Below are positions 11,651-22,468 of a stretch of 64,000 bases of DNA, one piece after another. A program made the translations under genes and the position numbers. The DNA comes from Aurelia coerulea. Its lineage: Eukaryota; Cnidaria; Scyphozoa; Semaeostomeae; Ulmaridae. The stretch lies in NCBI GenBank assembly GCA_039566865.1, contig CM076962.1, positions 8,364,743 through 8,428,742 of the forward strand, read 5' to 3'. Under the pieces are notes generated by a model that was given only the letters and a program-made list of their open reading frames with translations, made no database searches and had not been told where the DNA came from. Every line of letters begins with the position of its first letter. The stretch's first letter is position 1.

Positions 11651-12015
11651 CTAATAAGGGTGTTTCTCAAGTTTTCCGAGAGTCTGCAGGGCGTGTTCGG
11701 GAATCGTTTCTGGGGGCTTTGCCCCTAGACCCCTTATATTTGGCACCCTCGTTTTTTGGCTGGCGACGGCCCTGGGAGCATATAGAGCAAAATACCATTG
11801 CTTCTTTGATAATCTTTTATCTTGCACCTATCCCTACAGACTGAATGTATTTACTGCTGAAACACGGTAATTGGCTAAATAGAGTGAAGATCTGTTTGCC
11901 CAATGTCCTGGTCCAGTTTAGTCCACTGTTTAGCTGGAAAAGTAAAGAAAATTTCATTTCCTGCACTATGAAAATATTTTCAAGCTTTAGTCAACTACTT
12001 TAACTACCACGCTCC
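11651..12015. other. No gene recognised; contains a generic GGGGGCTTTGCCCC repeat word
   Basis: No coding signal. The word GGGGGCTTTGCCCCTAGACC near 11712 recurs in variant form near 16285 and 16590, so it marks an old dispersed repeat. Confidence 0.4.
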
Positions 12016-12021
12016 TCCCCT

Positions 12022-12377
12022 GGGGGGGGGGGGTACTTGACTTTCAATTGTACGGGGTGTGCACTCCAACAACAAATATTTCACCTGGCTTTAGAACTTT
12101 TCCCTCGAAATGATAGTATGTTTTAGTTCCAACAACAAAATATTTCACCTGGCTTTAGAACTTTTCCCTCGAAATGATAGCCTATTTTAGTTGAGAAGTA
12201 TACACAAAACGTAATAATTTCGTCGAAAAACAATGAAATAACACTTGTGACAACCGGTTTTAGAAAAGTTGCCTTCTTTTCATACCTGGCGTTAGAGAAA
12301 AGAGACGAAAAAGATACCCGGAAAGGAATGCACATCTCATCCGCAAAAAATATTGCCGTAAGTACCCCCCCCCCCCT
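12022..12377. repeat. MITE-like block bordered by inverted G12/C13 homopolymers
   Basis: A run of 12 G followed by TACTT (12022-12038) faces AAGTA followed by a run of 13 C (12360-12377), making an inverted pair about 340 bp apart. Inside, a unit of about 63 bp beginning TCCAACAACAAATATTTCAC is duplicated in tandem (12065-12127 and 12128-12190) with few differences. No TSD is evident. It is probably a non-autonomous element or slippage product; the class is unknown. Confidence 0.6.
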
Positions 12378-12390
12378 CTCCTGAAAGCCC

Positions 12391-13697
12391 TGACAATCAC
12401 AAATTCGTGCCATCATTTGAAAATGAAGAGGCGGGACAAGGAATTTTAGCTGAAAACGACCGGAACGGCGGCTTTTTAACTGACAATCGCGTGGAGCGGC
12501 GGATTTCTAGCCCCCTTGATGACCCCCACCAAAAAGGAGGCATCGATTTGGTCGTTTGCGCGTTTATCTCTTCCAGTGGTGACTATTTTTACCAACAAGG
12601 GTATTTTCAGATCAACTGAATAAATTTAACAAGTCGGCCTATATTTATAGCAAATCAGATTAATTAAGAATAGAATCTAATTGATGTCCAATGGGCCTTT
12701 CGTTCTTCATATAAAACGCTAAAGTTTCATCTTTCCGCTTTCCGCGGTTGAGTTTCTTGCTGTTGTCGCTGTTATTGTTGCTTTTTCTCCTCCGTTCTGG
12801 GGTCTCATTGATTGTGTTGTTGTTGCTGTTCTTGTTTGTTATAGTTTCTGACAATTGTTACAGCTCGTCAGTCACATCTTTCACGTGAAATAGGTTATAT
12901 TTTCATCGATTTAGCATAGTTTCAATTCACTCTGGATACTTCCAATGAAAGCAACAAATGTTGACAAAAATTGTTCCAAAGCTGTTAAAGTCAATTCAGA
13001 CAAAATTTTCTTGTTCGAAACCTTTACTGACTGAAAATTTGGACTTGATGCTTGCCTTTTTAAGTTTTGTTTTTGATGGCGAATGATATCTTCTTGGTTC
13101 ATGCAGCTCTTTAACTTTATGAGACAGAATGCTGGTACCAACTGATTTTTCCTAAAATTTAATGCTCCACAAGATTCCAAAAATTTTGTTTTAATTATAT
13201 GAGTTATGTGACCACTAAATGCCCTTATTTGGAGAGATTTCACAAGAGGAAACATTAAAGTGCTTCCAGTTGGACCAATCTTTGTTCGATTTTGTTTTAA
13301 TTAGTGCCATTGAATTTCTCTCATTGAAAGCTTTCATATGATGTATAGTTTGTTAATTTTCATTTTATGTTTATAGTTTTTAAGGCATATGACATCATAG
13401 ATATTTATGACGTCATTGTTTGAACAGGTGTGTAAAAACTTAAACTTTATATGTCATTTTATGGGAAAATATGATGCTGTATAAGATTTTTAATCGTTTA
13501 TAAGAATAAACTTTGTTTTCGTTAAAATATAGGACATTATTGTAGTTACCATACATAGCCTTATTGCAGACTAGCAACAACATATCTATTTGCCTGGCAA
13601 CAAGTCACTTGACTAATTAAACTTTAATTACTTAATTAGAATCACAATAGATTGTTAATACTGCGTACAAAGCCACAACTTCATAACTCTTTCGGTT
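12391..13697. other. Non-coding stretch upstream of the zinc-finger exon
   Basis: No recognised gene. A minus-strand frame at 12911-13255 (114 codons) is open but shows no family resemblance. CAA/GTT-rich low-complexity sequence lies at 12750-12850. If the zinc-finger exon at 13852 belongs to a spliced gene, this is intron. Confidence 0.5.
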
Positions 13698-13851
13698 TTG
13701 GAAATAATTAGGCGAGGAGTGATTCAAAAGAGCCCAGGTGGAATAGGGTTAATGGGAATTTGGTTTGGATTCTCTCCATTTCTATGGACATTTATGCATA
13801 TGCAAAAAAGTTATTATGTTATTCAACATGCCAACACTTTATCTCTTTCAG

Positions 13852-14129
13852 GAGAAAAGCCTTTTTGTTGCCCAGAATGTGGAAGAGCCTTCTCCTTGCT
13901 TTGGAATCTGAAGACTCATTTGCGCACTCACACTGGTGAAAAGCCCTATTGTTGTGATGTGTGTGGTCGAAAGTTTACTCAGAAGCAAAACATGACGTCA
14001 CATATGACAACACATAAGAAACCGAAGCTTGCAAGAAGTGGCAATTTGTATGTTACATATACTAGCAGTGCTGATAATCTAGATTATTTTTCCGTATCTG
14101 AGCTACGGCAAGCTGGGAAAGCAACAATG
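13852..14129 (+). CDS. Internal exon: two C2H2 zinc fingers (host transcription-factor-like gene)
   Basis: A 278-bp exon with a polypyrimidine-AG acceptor (TATCTCTTTCAG, ending 13851) and a strong donor (ATG|GTGAGT at 14130). It enters at phase 1, so the preceding exon must supply the first base of a Gly codon, and leaves at phase 0. The encoded segment starts with the inter-finger linker GEKP, then finger 1 (CPECGRAF with Leu and HLRTH), linker THTGEKP, and finger 2 (CDVCGRKF with HMTTH). A Ser/Thr-rich tail with [15 protein letters not shown] follows. Both fingers keep all Cys and His ligands, so nuclear DNA binding is expected. Upstream exons are not visible. The best downstream partner is 55802-55991. 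Confidence 0.8.
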
Positions 14130-14639
14130 GTGAGTAAACTTTTCTCTTGGGACATAACGTTCTCAATCGCGAGTGCATTTTAATGTTGTGAGTTTTGGTC
14201 AGAGGGGTTATGTTGTAACATTTGCTATTGCCTCTTGCTTGCGTTTGCTTGCTAGTATACAATGCATAGTACCATTTTTCGCTACTCTCCAGTGCTAGCC
14301 ATAAATGGTGGCCTTGATGATTGCGGAAAGAGTGGGGGAAAATTCAAAGCGTAATAAGCGCAAGGTAAAAAAAGTAATAAGGGATGAATATTTCAAACTG
14401 AAACATTGTTGGCACCTTTCAATTGATTTCTCGTTATGTAATTAATCATCAGGGCTCTAATGATGCTTGGGGTGGGGATTTTTTAAACTCAATCCATGCA
14501 CGCGTCTATTTGGCACCGGGGAGTATGAGAGCAAAGAACACAGAAACTTACCTTGATTTCCTCTGTTCCAGGTTAATATTCCTAAAAAATGTGTTTCATA
14601 TCTACTCGAAGTTGAAAAATCTTCCCACATCTTATCCCT

Positions 14640-14830
14640 CTTGTGGTGGTGTAATCCTCTGTTTTTGCAGCCAGAACAGTCAGATGGACAGGGTTCGATA
14701 CCCTGTAGAGCCCCACCACTTGAGCCCAATGACAAGGGTTCGCAGACTTGATTGGGTCTTCTCTGCGATCCCAGCGCTTGCCGCTAAAAACGCAACTTCA
14801 CTTTCACTTTCCAAAGTTATGTTGTCTCCC
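14640..14830 (+). mobile_element. tRNA-derived SINE, copy 1
   Basis: A perfect Pol III B box GGTTCGATACC lies at 14692-14702, with an A-box-like TGGTGGTGTAATC about 40 bp upstream. The downstream body (CCCCACCACTTGAGC, then GCGATCCCAGCGCTTG and AAACGCA) is repeated at 53640-53812, so this is a dispersed family and not a tRNA gene. No tRNA cloverleaf closes around it. Confidence 0.65.
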
Positions 14831-15123
14831 GATCTTCTATAATCTACATCATTTACCCAATAATAAACCTTATTGTCTCTCGCATCTGCATAATAGTAGA
14901 TGCCTACACATTACGAATTCAAATCATGTAATTTGATTATGTAGGTGCAGTGAGGCATGCGGAAGTATCCTTGCATTCCTTTGCCAATCAAAATAATGGC
15001 AAGTCTCTCGTTCAAGCTTTGAGCATTGCTTAATTGCAGTTACAACCACGTGATTAAATTTGACTGTAGACATAATTGTTTTTTGACTCACGGAGTGAGG
15101 ACAATAGTATAGGTCTTGAATAC

Positions 15124-15152
15124 TGTCCAGCGTCCAGCGTCCAGCGTCCAGT
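15124..15152 (+). repeat. GTCCAGC short tandem repeat
   Basis: Four consecutive GTCCAGC-type units, the last degenerating to GTCCAGT. Confidence 0.9.
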
Positions 15153-15981
15153 GTGCAAATTCATTTCTTATGCAAATTTATGGAAATTTCCTTGTATTAT
15201 GCCATGGCGCAAGGGGCTGTTTAGGGAGTGATGAGGCATGGAGTTGTTGATCTGAGTCGGTGTGGGAACAGATCATGACATCTAGCAGCTAGGAACGCTT
15301 TGATTTGACGTAAATTGCTTCAATAAACAATAGATGAACAAAAAAACAATGTTGTCAATATTAATGACCCTGTTTTTGACTCTTCGAGAAGTGACTAGAT
15401 TAGTAAGCAATTGGAGGATAAAAGGTAGTGAAATTGCCAATATCGATGTTGGACTCTGCGACGGTTTGATCCAATTATGCAGGCCCGTAGCAGCTATTGG
15501 GGCCGGTCGGGCCCGGGCCCCCCCCCAATAATTTCCTGAAGTTGAATTCTTATTCTTCATAATAATGTAAAAAATCGATCATCAGTGACAGGCCCTTGGA
15601 ACTGAAGCGAGTCAAGACCTATCTAAGTTCAACAACAGCAAACTACCGCCTCAACCACCTGATGGTGAAACATGTGAACAAAGACAGAGTTGATAAACTC
15701 AACCTTGTCAGCATCGTAAACGAATTTGTCATGGATTTCAATGCAAGAAAATTTAACTTTGGAAAGCTCAACCCTTTTGACATCAGAAGCACTTCGTTAA
15801 GTGAGGTGAAAAGTACCCAGACTATGAATAATCAATAATCATATCTAAACTAACGAGCAGTGGCGTGGTCCTCGAGATCCCTCGAAAACCGAAGATAATA
15901 AAGCTGGGTATAGCTGGGAAACAATTTTCCGAGAAATGTCAAATCTTCTATTTTCGCATTGGCAAATATGGGATCAGGAGT

Positions 15982-16240
15982 GCATTCTAAGCCAAAGTGA
16001 CGGATATTTCTTCAAAAATTTTCCCAACGCTCCAATTTATAAGATAACTGTAAAAAAACTATCAAAATTTCCTTGTCGCTAATAATGGCAAGCATGATAT
16101 TGGGAGACGCATTGTATGCCAAAGTCAGGGATGTTTCTTCAAAAATTTTCCTCGTGCTTCAACTCTTAAGAGAACTGTCACAAAACTATAAAAGTTTCCT
16201 CGTCGCTAATGGCAAGCATGATGTTGGGAGATGGATTCTA
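15982..16240 (+). repeat. Tandem repeat, period about 124-127 bp, two units plus
   Basis: Two diverged units starting at 15982 (GCATTCTAAGCCAAAGTGA) and 16109 (GCATTGTATGCCAAAGTCA), with the start of a third at about 16233 (GATTCTAAGCCAAAGTAAAG). Each unit carries TTTCTTCAAAAATTTTCC and GGCAAGCATGAT. The third unit runs into a GGCTTCCCCCAGACCCC word. Confidence 0.8.
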
Positions 16241-16260
16241 AGCCAAAGTAAAGGGCGTGG

Positions 16261-17031
16261 CCCCAAACATTTTCCTGTTGGCTTCCCCCAGACCCCCTCA
16301 TTTCAATTCCGCCCATTTAATTTACTCTGGCCATGCCATGGTTTTCGTAGGAGGCCATGAAAATTTTGTGATGACTTTTGTAAATCAAATATCAAGTAAA
16401 TCTTACACAATACTCTTGACAAAGTATTCTTATCCTGTCGTAGTTTGATTTTAGCTAGCCTGTTTGAAATATATTTGGGTTAGTAAATTTCCTATGTTTT
16501 CTTCAGGACCTTCGAACATAAAATGCCCTTTCAGCAATGCACAGAAGGGCGTTGCCAAAATAAAAGAGGGCATTGACCGAACAATTTTTCCGGGGGCTTC
16601 GCCCCGTACCCCTAGGAGCTTTACCCTTCGATGTGAATTAGTGCCCCTCCAATCTGAAAACCGCTTCTACGGGCCTGAATTATGAAACATTAGGGAGATA
16701 GGACCCATAATTAGGACACCTTTTCGTTATTAGTTGTCCTCTTTCATGCTTATGCTTTTTGCTTTCGCCAACGAACAATTTTCCCTGCATTTTGTTTCAT
16801 ATGATGCAGTATCTTACAATGTGGAAAATGTGGTTATGTCTTCACTGATTCTGTTCCTTTTAAGAATTCAAATGAATATCACTTGATCCAGACTATCTTT
16901 TATATAAGAAACTAAGAATTAGGGCCGGCACTGAAATTTCCTTACGATTATCAGATTTTGAGTGCTCAGAATTTCTTACGATTTTCTTAAAGGTTTCATA
17001 ACAATATTCATCCCGTGTTGACTACCTATGC
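16261..17031. other. No gene recognised between tandem repeat and foldback element
   Basis: Contains another GGGGGCTTCGCCCC repeat word near 16590 and an ATAAGAAACTAAG word near 16905 shared with the repeat at 34112. No coding or RNA gene signal. Confidence 0.4.
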
Positions 17032-17036
17032 CCTCG

Positions 17037-17043
17037 CACAGTG
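17037..17043 (+). repeat. Left-end heptamer CACAGTG
   Basis: Terminal heptamer directly next to TSD CCTCG. The next bases are ATCCAGC and then AAATGTAATAAATGCC. Confidence 0.8.
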
Positions 17044-19424
17044 ATCCAGCAAATGTAATAAATGCCGAAAATGAGAGTTCTCAAAAGCAATCCTGCTGTA
17101 GCTCATTTGAAAGAGTAATGATTGGCAATCAAAATAAAAGAAAAGTTTTTAAAATCGGACCTACGAGAGCCAAGAAACAGATTTATAAAGTGTCAAGAAA
17201 TCACAAGTTTACAAATTTGATATCGAAAAGACAATTAACACTTGATTTAGGCTAACTTCAAAATTCAATTTCTCTGCTCAATAAAACCCGATTCTTAAAA
17301 TTATTTTTTTATTTTGATTGCATACACCTCAGCATTATGTGTGCTTCATTTCATCAAACACGAATAGAAAATGTTCGCGAATTTAGCGAATTACTACAAG
17401 TACTATATTTGAGGATAAAAACTGATATTTAGGTAGAAACAGTTGAAAATCTAAAAGACGGGGTCAAACGGTGTCTTAGCAAAAAATATTACAATTAACT
17501 AGAACATGTTTCAAGTGCGTGTGCCAAAGGTTATCTTTGGGAACCTTCCGCAAAAAAATTGTATGGCCGTTTTAGAACGTGTGGTCATTTCTTGAAGATG
17601 ACATGTGGTCGTGTCAGAAACCAGTGTTCTTTTACATTAACTGAATTAATATTTTAGATAATGCCCTAAACTCATTTCAAATTAAAGACAAGTCATTCAG
17701 CTGAATTCTAGAAACTAGAATGAATTGAAGAAACTAAATATCAACATACCTTGACATACAGTGGATTGAAGAACCAGTAACTCTACTTTTTATTACGTCT
17801 GAACCCGACACTGTATCAATCATGTCAAATTCAATTCCGAAGCAGCACGTTCTTTCTTATCACTGTCAGACTAGACCTAATGCTTACTCTTGAGCTTTAA
17901 TGTCATAGTTGTAGTTGACTGATTTGCCGTACTTTCTTCAGAACGAGAACAAATGGTTATTGATCTGATTGATGGTTACGAGGACAGGACAAATTTTGCG
18001 ATTCTGTGGTGCCACTTCAGCGTTTGCCTCGCAGTTTCCGAGACTAAACACACCACTAAGACTGTCAAAGTTGATAGACTGAAGCTTTTATCATCATTAT
18101 CATTATTATTATATGCTTAAAGTGTATAACTATAATACAATATTCTACACACTTTACAAATAAAAACCTATTACAAAATATCATACGCTAATTTAAATAC
18201 GCTAATTTTCACCTATGATATGATGCTTTTCTTAGCAATACATTTTCACTGGGAAGAGAATAATAGATTTCCCTACTGTTCCCCAGATGCTTGTCCATAG
18301 CTGGGAGCTGCTTGAAATTCTCAAAAAGGCTATCCGATAGCTGTATTGTTTGAAAGCATTCCTAACGCCTGGAACAAACATGTTCACAGCTTCCAAATTG
18401 AACCAGAATTCAGAGCAAAACAAACGTTTGTGTAACATGACATCCATGACGTTTTGTCAAAATGTTCATAACATCTGTCCCAGATGTAGCAAAAGCGAGC
18501 CATATTCTACAAACTACGGCAAAAGTAAATGAGATCAATCATGATACTAAAACTCAAGAAGAAGCATTGGTGAAGTCTTTAAATTTATAACTGTGATAAG
18601 AAAGAATGTTATGCCGCGGAACGGAATTTGATATGATATGATGCAATGTTGAAATCAAACGTGACAAAGAGTACAGTTACTGTTTGTTCAATCCACTGTA
18701 CGTTAAGGTATGCCGATTTTAAGTTTCTTCAATTCATCCAAGTTTCTAGAATTCAGCTGAATGACTTGTCTTTAATTTGAAATGAGTTTAGAGCATTATC
18801 TAAAATATACATTCAGTTAATGTAAAAGAAAACTGGTTTCAGACACGACCACATGTCATTTTCAGGAAATGACCACACTTTCTAAAACGGCCATATATTT
18901 TTTTGCAGAAAGTTCCCAAAGATACCCTTTGACACACGCACTCGAGACATGTTCTAGTTAATTGTAATATTTTTTGCTAAGACACCGTTTGACCCTGTCT
19001 TTTAGATTTTCAACTGTTTTTACTTAAATGTCAGTTTTTATCCTCAAATGTAGTACTTGTAGATATTCGCAAAATTCGTGAATATTTTTCCATTCGTTGT
19101 CGAACGACATGAAGCACACATAATGCTGGGGTGTATACAATCAAAATGAAAAAATAATTTCAAGAATCGAAGCTGTGTGAACAAAGATATTGAATTTTGA
19201 AGTTAGCCTAAATCGAGTGTTAATTGTCTTTTCGATATCAAATTTGTAAACTTGTGATTTCCTGAAACTTAAAAAATCTGTATCTTGGCTCTCGTAGGTC
19301 CGATTTTAATAATTCTTCTTTTATTTTGATTGCCAATCATCGCTCCTTCAAATGAGCTATAGCGAGATTGATTTTGAGAACTTTCATTTTTTGGCATTTA
19401 TTACATTATTTTGCCATTCTGGAT

Positions 19425-19431
19425 CACTGTG
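19425..19431 (-). repeat. Right-end heptamer CACAGTG (complement)
   Basis: Read inward on the minus strand it is CACAGTG followed by ATCCAGAATGGCAAAAT and then AATGTAATAAATGCC. The second CCTCG copy follows at 19432. Confidence 0.8.
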
Positions 19432-19436
19432 CCTCG

Positions 19437-20455
19437 TGAACTTTTCAAAAGAAGGTTTTTAGGCCTTTCCAATATTTAGACATTACTTCAGTACCTACCA
19501 AGTAATACGATACAGAAAAAAAATGAAAATAAAGTAAAAACAAGTTATACCTCTGCCAAAATAGATGTTTCCTGAGTTATATTTTCCCAGTACTGCAGTT
19601 TCTTAATTTTTGGCGATCTGAGAGTTCGGTTTCTTATAAGCAGTTCCTTATGAAAAAATATGTCCACTCAAGTACCTTCGAAGTAATATGCTACATGAAG
19701 CAAGTGGAAACAAGATATATTGCTAGCTGAAGATTTGCGCTCTCGTTTGCTAATTTCGATTTTTTCAGGATAGCATCCCACCCGAAATTTGACCCGGATC
19801 ACTGACCTTTTTAGTCCGCTTTTTACGCTGGGCCTGTTGACAGAATTTATTGCATTGACGATAATCGAACAAAAGCTCACTGTATCTGGAATGTTGTTGA
19901 CGATTTGATTTGGGTTTGGAGATAAAGGTGTGCAAAGATCGACAGAAAATAATCGGGAAATACACTTGTACCTTCTACGTTTTTGAGAAAAGCATGGGTT
20001 CGAGTTTTCACCCGCTTTACGTTACTCCAAAGACAGGGAACGCGTGATAATATAAACGATAAACTGCAAGTAAGGAAATAACTGTCGGCCCTGCCCTTCC
20101 ATGTATGGTCTTTCGTCTTGGCTGTAGGAAAACCTCTCAACATTGTTTTCACTGCTTTGACACTGTAAAACCTACAAAATTAGCATCCTCCTTGACCAGT
20201 TGTATTGCAGAACACGCCCCCTCCACCCCTTATGAAATTGTTACTGTCTATGCAGGGATGGCATCACTCGAGCCAGTAAGAATGTCAAGCCTTTTTGCCT
20301 TGTTGTGAAGTGTCTTTCCTTCGACGATCTTTCATTTCATCTCCCCTGCCTGCTTTCTCCATCCCAACAATGTCTTTCTTTGAATAACAAAGTGCCCTCC
20401 AAAACATTGTTAGCAACAGCCCAGGCAACAGCCAATAAAGGGGTTGTCTTTTGTT
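19437..20455. other. No gene recognised
   Basis: Several short open frames, none resembling a known domain. The stretch lies between the foldback and the 5' truncation point of a family A LINE. Confidence 0.4.
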
Positions 20456-21433
20456 TGTAATATCAACATTTTCATGATAGCGGAAACAAAGCTTGATTCT
20501 TCGTTTCCTGAGGAGCAATTTTCCATCCATGGCTTCTGTAAACCCCTTCGATTGGATAGAAACAGTAACGGCGGTGGTCTTTTGGTCTATGTCAGAGATG
20601 ATATTCCTTCATTCCGGCTAAAATCTTTCTGCTTGAAAGATGACATTGAATGCATTTGCTTTGAAATAGATCTTCGTAAAAAGAAATGGGCCCTATTATG
20701 CATATATCGACCACCGACACAAAGCCAGTCTTATTTCTTTGATGAGCTAGGAAAAGCGATATCAAATTTTATGTTTGTTGGTGACTTTAATGCAGTTGAA
20801 ACGGATCAGGAGATACATGACTTTATGAATCTCTTCGACCTTAAGAACCTCGTTAGAGAGCCTACGTGTTTTAAATCCAGTAACCCTAGGTGCATTGATT
20901 TGATGTTGACAAATAGAGGGAGGAACTTTCAGCAAACAACGGCTGTTGAAACTGGATTATCAGATTTTCACAAAATGATCGTCACAGTTTTGAAAGCTTC
21001 CTTTGACAAGCGAAAACCAAACGTCGTTAACTACAGAGACTATAGAAACGTTCGAGAAGAAGTATTTCGACAGGATCTTCAAACGAAACTTTCTGACCTT
21101 GATGTGCGAAGCTTGACTTACACATCTTTTCAGGGTGCCTTTGGACATGTCTTAGATAAGCATGCACCAATGAAAAAGAAATATATTCGTGCTAATGACA
21201 GTCCATTCATGAACCGAACTCTTCATAAGGCTTTTATGCTACGCACAAGACTAAAGAATAAATATAATAAGAATAGAACAGCTGATAACTGGGATGCTTT
21301 CCGTAGACAGCGTAATATTTGCGTTAAAATTTCCCGTAAAGCAAAACGAGATTTTTATAACCAACTTGACATCTCAGCAGTTACAGACAACAACAAAATT
21401 TGGAAAACAGTCAAACCTTTTATTTTGGATTAG
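20456..21433 (+). pseudogene. LINE family A APE endonuclease domain
   Basis: APE blocks in order: IAETKLD with the metal-binding Glu, RLDRNSNGGGLLVYVRDDI, IYRPPTQSQ, FVGDFNAVETD, PRCIDLMLTN and SDFHKMIVT in place of the usual SDH. A basic linker (KHAPMKKKYIRANDSPFM) follows, ending KPFILD and a TAG where relatives continue. The catalytic order is intact but the 5' end is missing. Confidence 0.85.
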
Positions 21434-21439
21434 AGCTCA

Positions 21440-22468
21440 TCAAAATCACGAATAACGTTAGTTGAAGAAGGAAAAATTGTGTCGAACGAGTCTGATGTAG
21501 CTGAAACGTTTAATAACTTTTTTGTCACAATCACCAATTCTCTTGAAATTGTCAAAAATGAAAATATTATTCTTGATTCTAAAGATGTTAGTGATCCTAT
21601 CGATCAAATATTGTTTAGATTTTCGAGGCACCCAAGTATTAAAAAAATTCGTTCCCTCAATGAGATCATTGGTCCTTTCTCATTTGAAAATGTTTCAATT
21701 GAAAGTATCAAAAATGGAATTAGTGAACTAAACCCTTCTAAAGCAACCACTTTCAAGAGTATCCCTCCAAAGTTGTTAAAATCTGATTCAGAACTAGTTT
21801 CTACACCTTTGCAAATCATATTCTATAACTCAGTAGAACATTCTTCTTTTCCGGTTGAATTGAAATTAGCCGATGTATCTTCTCTCTTTAAAAAGGAGGT
21901 CAAAACCTTCAAGGGTAACTACAGACCTATTAGTGTTCTCCCTACAGTGTCAAAGGTATTTAAAAGGCTTATGGGTGCTCAAATTTCTGCACATATGTCT
22001 CAGTATTTATCATCTCTGCTTTGTGGTTTTCGCAAGGGCTACAATGCTCAACATGCATTGATGCGGGCAATCGAAAAGTGGAGAACGTGCCTCGACAATG
22101 GTGGGAAAGTTGGAGCTATCTTCATGGACCTTTCAAAGGCCTTTGACTGTATTCGACATGACTTACTGATTGCTAAGTTACATGCATATGGCTTTAGCCG
22201 TGAAGCTTTATTGCTTGTCCACAGTTATCTGGAAAATTGGCAACGAAGAGTAAAAATCAATGGAGCTTTCAGTAACTATAAACATATTCAGCTTGGTGTT
22301 CCCCAAGGATCCGTCCTTGGACCTCTCTTTTTCAATATCTACGTCAATGACCTTCTGTTATCGATTCAAGAGACAGATATATGTAACTATGCCAATGATA
22401 CAACCATTTATACGTGCGATATGCGTCTCGAAAATGTAATCTCCAGGCTAGAAAATGACTCTAAAATA
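21440..22468 (+). pseudogene. LINE family A reverse transcriptase, palm mutated to YAND
   Basis: Fingers (NYRPISVLPTVSKVFKRL), FRKGYNAQHALM, palm A (MDLSKAFDCIRHDLL), GVPQGSVLGPLFFNIYVND, and the catalytic box reads YANDTTIY instead of YADD. Loss of the first catalytic Asp would by itself inactivate the polymerase. The frame is then cut by the foldback insert right after LENDSKI. Confidence 0.85.

Larger units (their letters stand above)
17037..19431. mobile_element. Large foldback transposon with CACAGTG termini and 5-bp TSD (Transib/RAG-like ends)
   Basis: Two arms of about 850 bp (17037-17880 and 18590-19431) are inverted copies of each other, separated by about 700 bp. Both outer ends begin CACAGTGATCCAG. 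The element is flanked by a perfect 5-bp GC-rich duplication CCTCG (17032-17036 and 19432-19436). A 5-bp TSD with CAC-type ends is characteristic of Transib and RAG-like (ProtoRAG) transposons; CACAGTG is also the canonical RSS heptamer of V(D)J recombination. The right end carries 9 bp more than the left between the heptamer and a shared AATGTAATAAATGCC block. I see no transposase core, so the element is non-autonomous. A short plus-strand frame at 17028-17255 is unrecognised. Confidence 0.85.

Noticed and set aside
12660..12854. Asn/Lys-rich minus-strand frame (NNNTINETPERRRKSNNN)
   Set aside because: Low-complexity CAA/GTT repeats explain it; no gene support.
12911..13255. 114-codon minus-strand frame upstream of the zinc-finger exon
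   Set aside because: No recognisable motif, no splice or promoter context; probably chance.
14692..14702. Perfect B box as evidence for a functional tRNA gene
   Set aside because: No acceptor or anticodon stems close around it and the body recurs at 53640; it is a SINE.
15124..15152. GTCCAGC repeats as a CRISPR-like array
   Set aside because: A simple 7-bp tandem repeat without spacers in a eukaryotic context.
17028..17255. 75-codon frame in the left arm of the heptamer element as a RAG/Transib transposase
   Set aside because: No DDE or Zn-ligand pattern and far too short; left unassigned.
20105..20308. Short plus-strand frame before LINE A as a missing LINE 5' ORF
   Set aside because: Does not resemble the esterase ORF1 of the complete copy; LINE A is simply 5' truncated near 20456.
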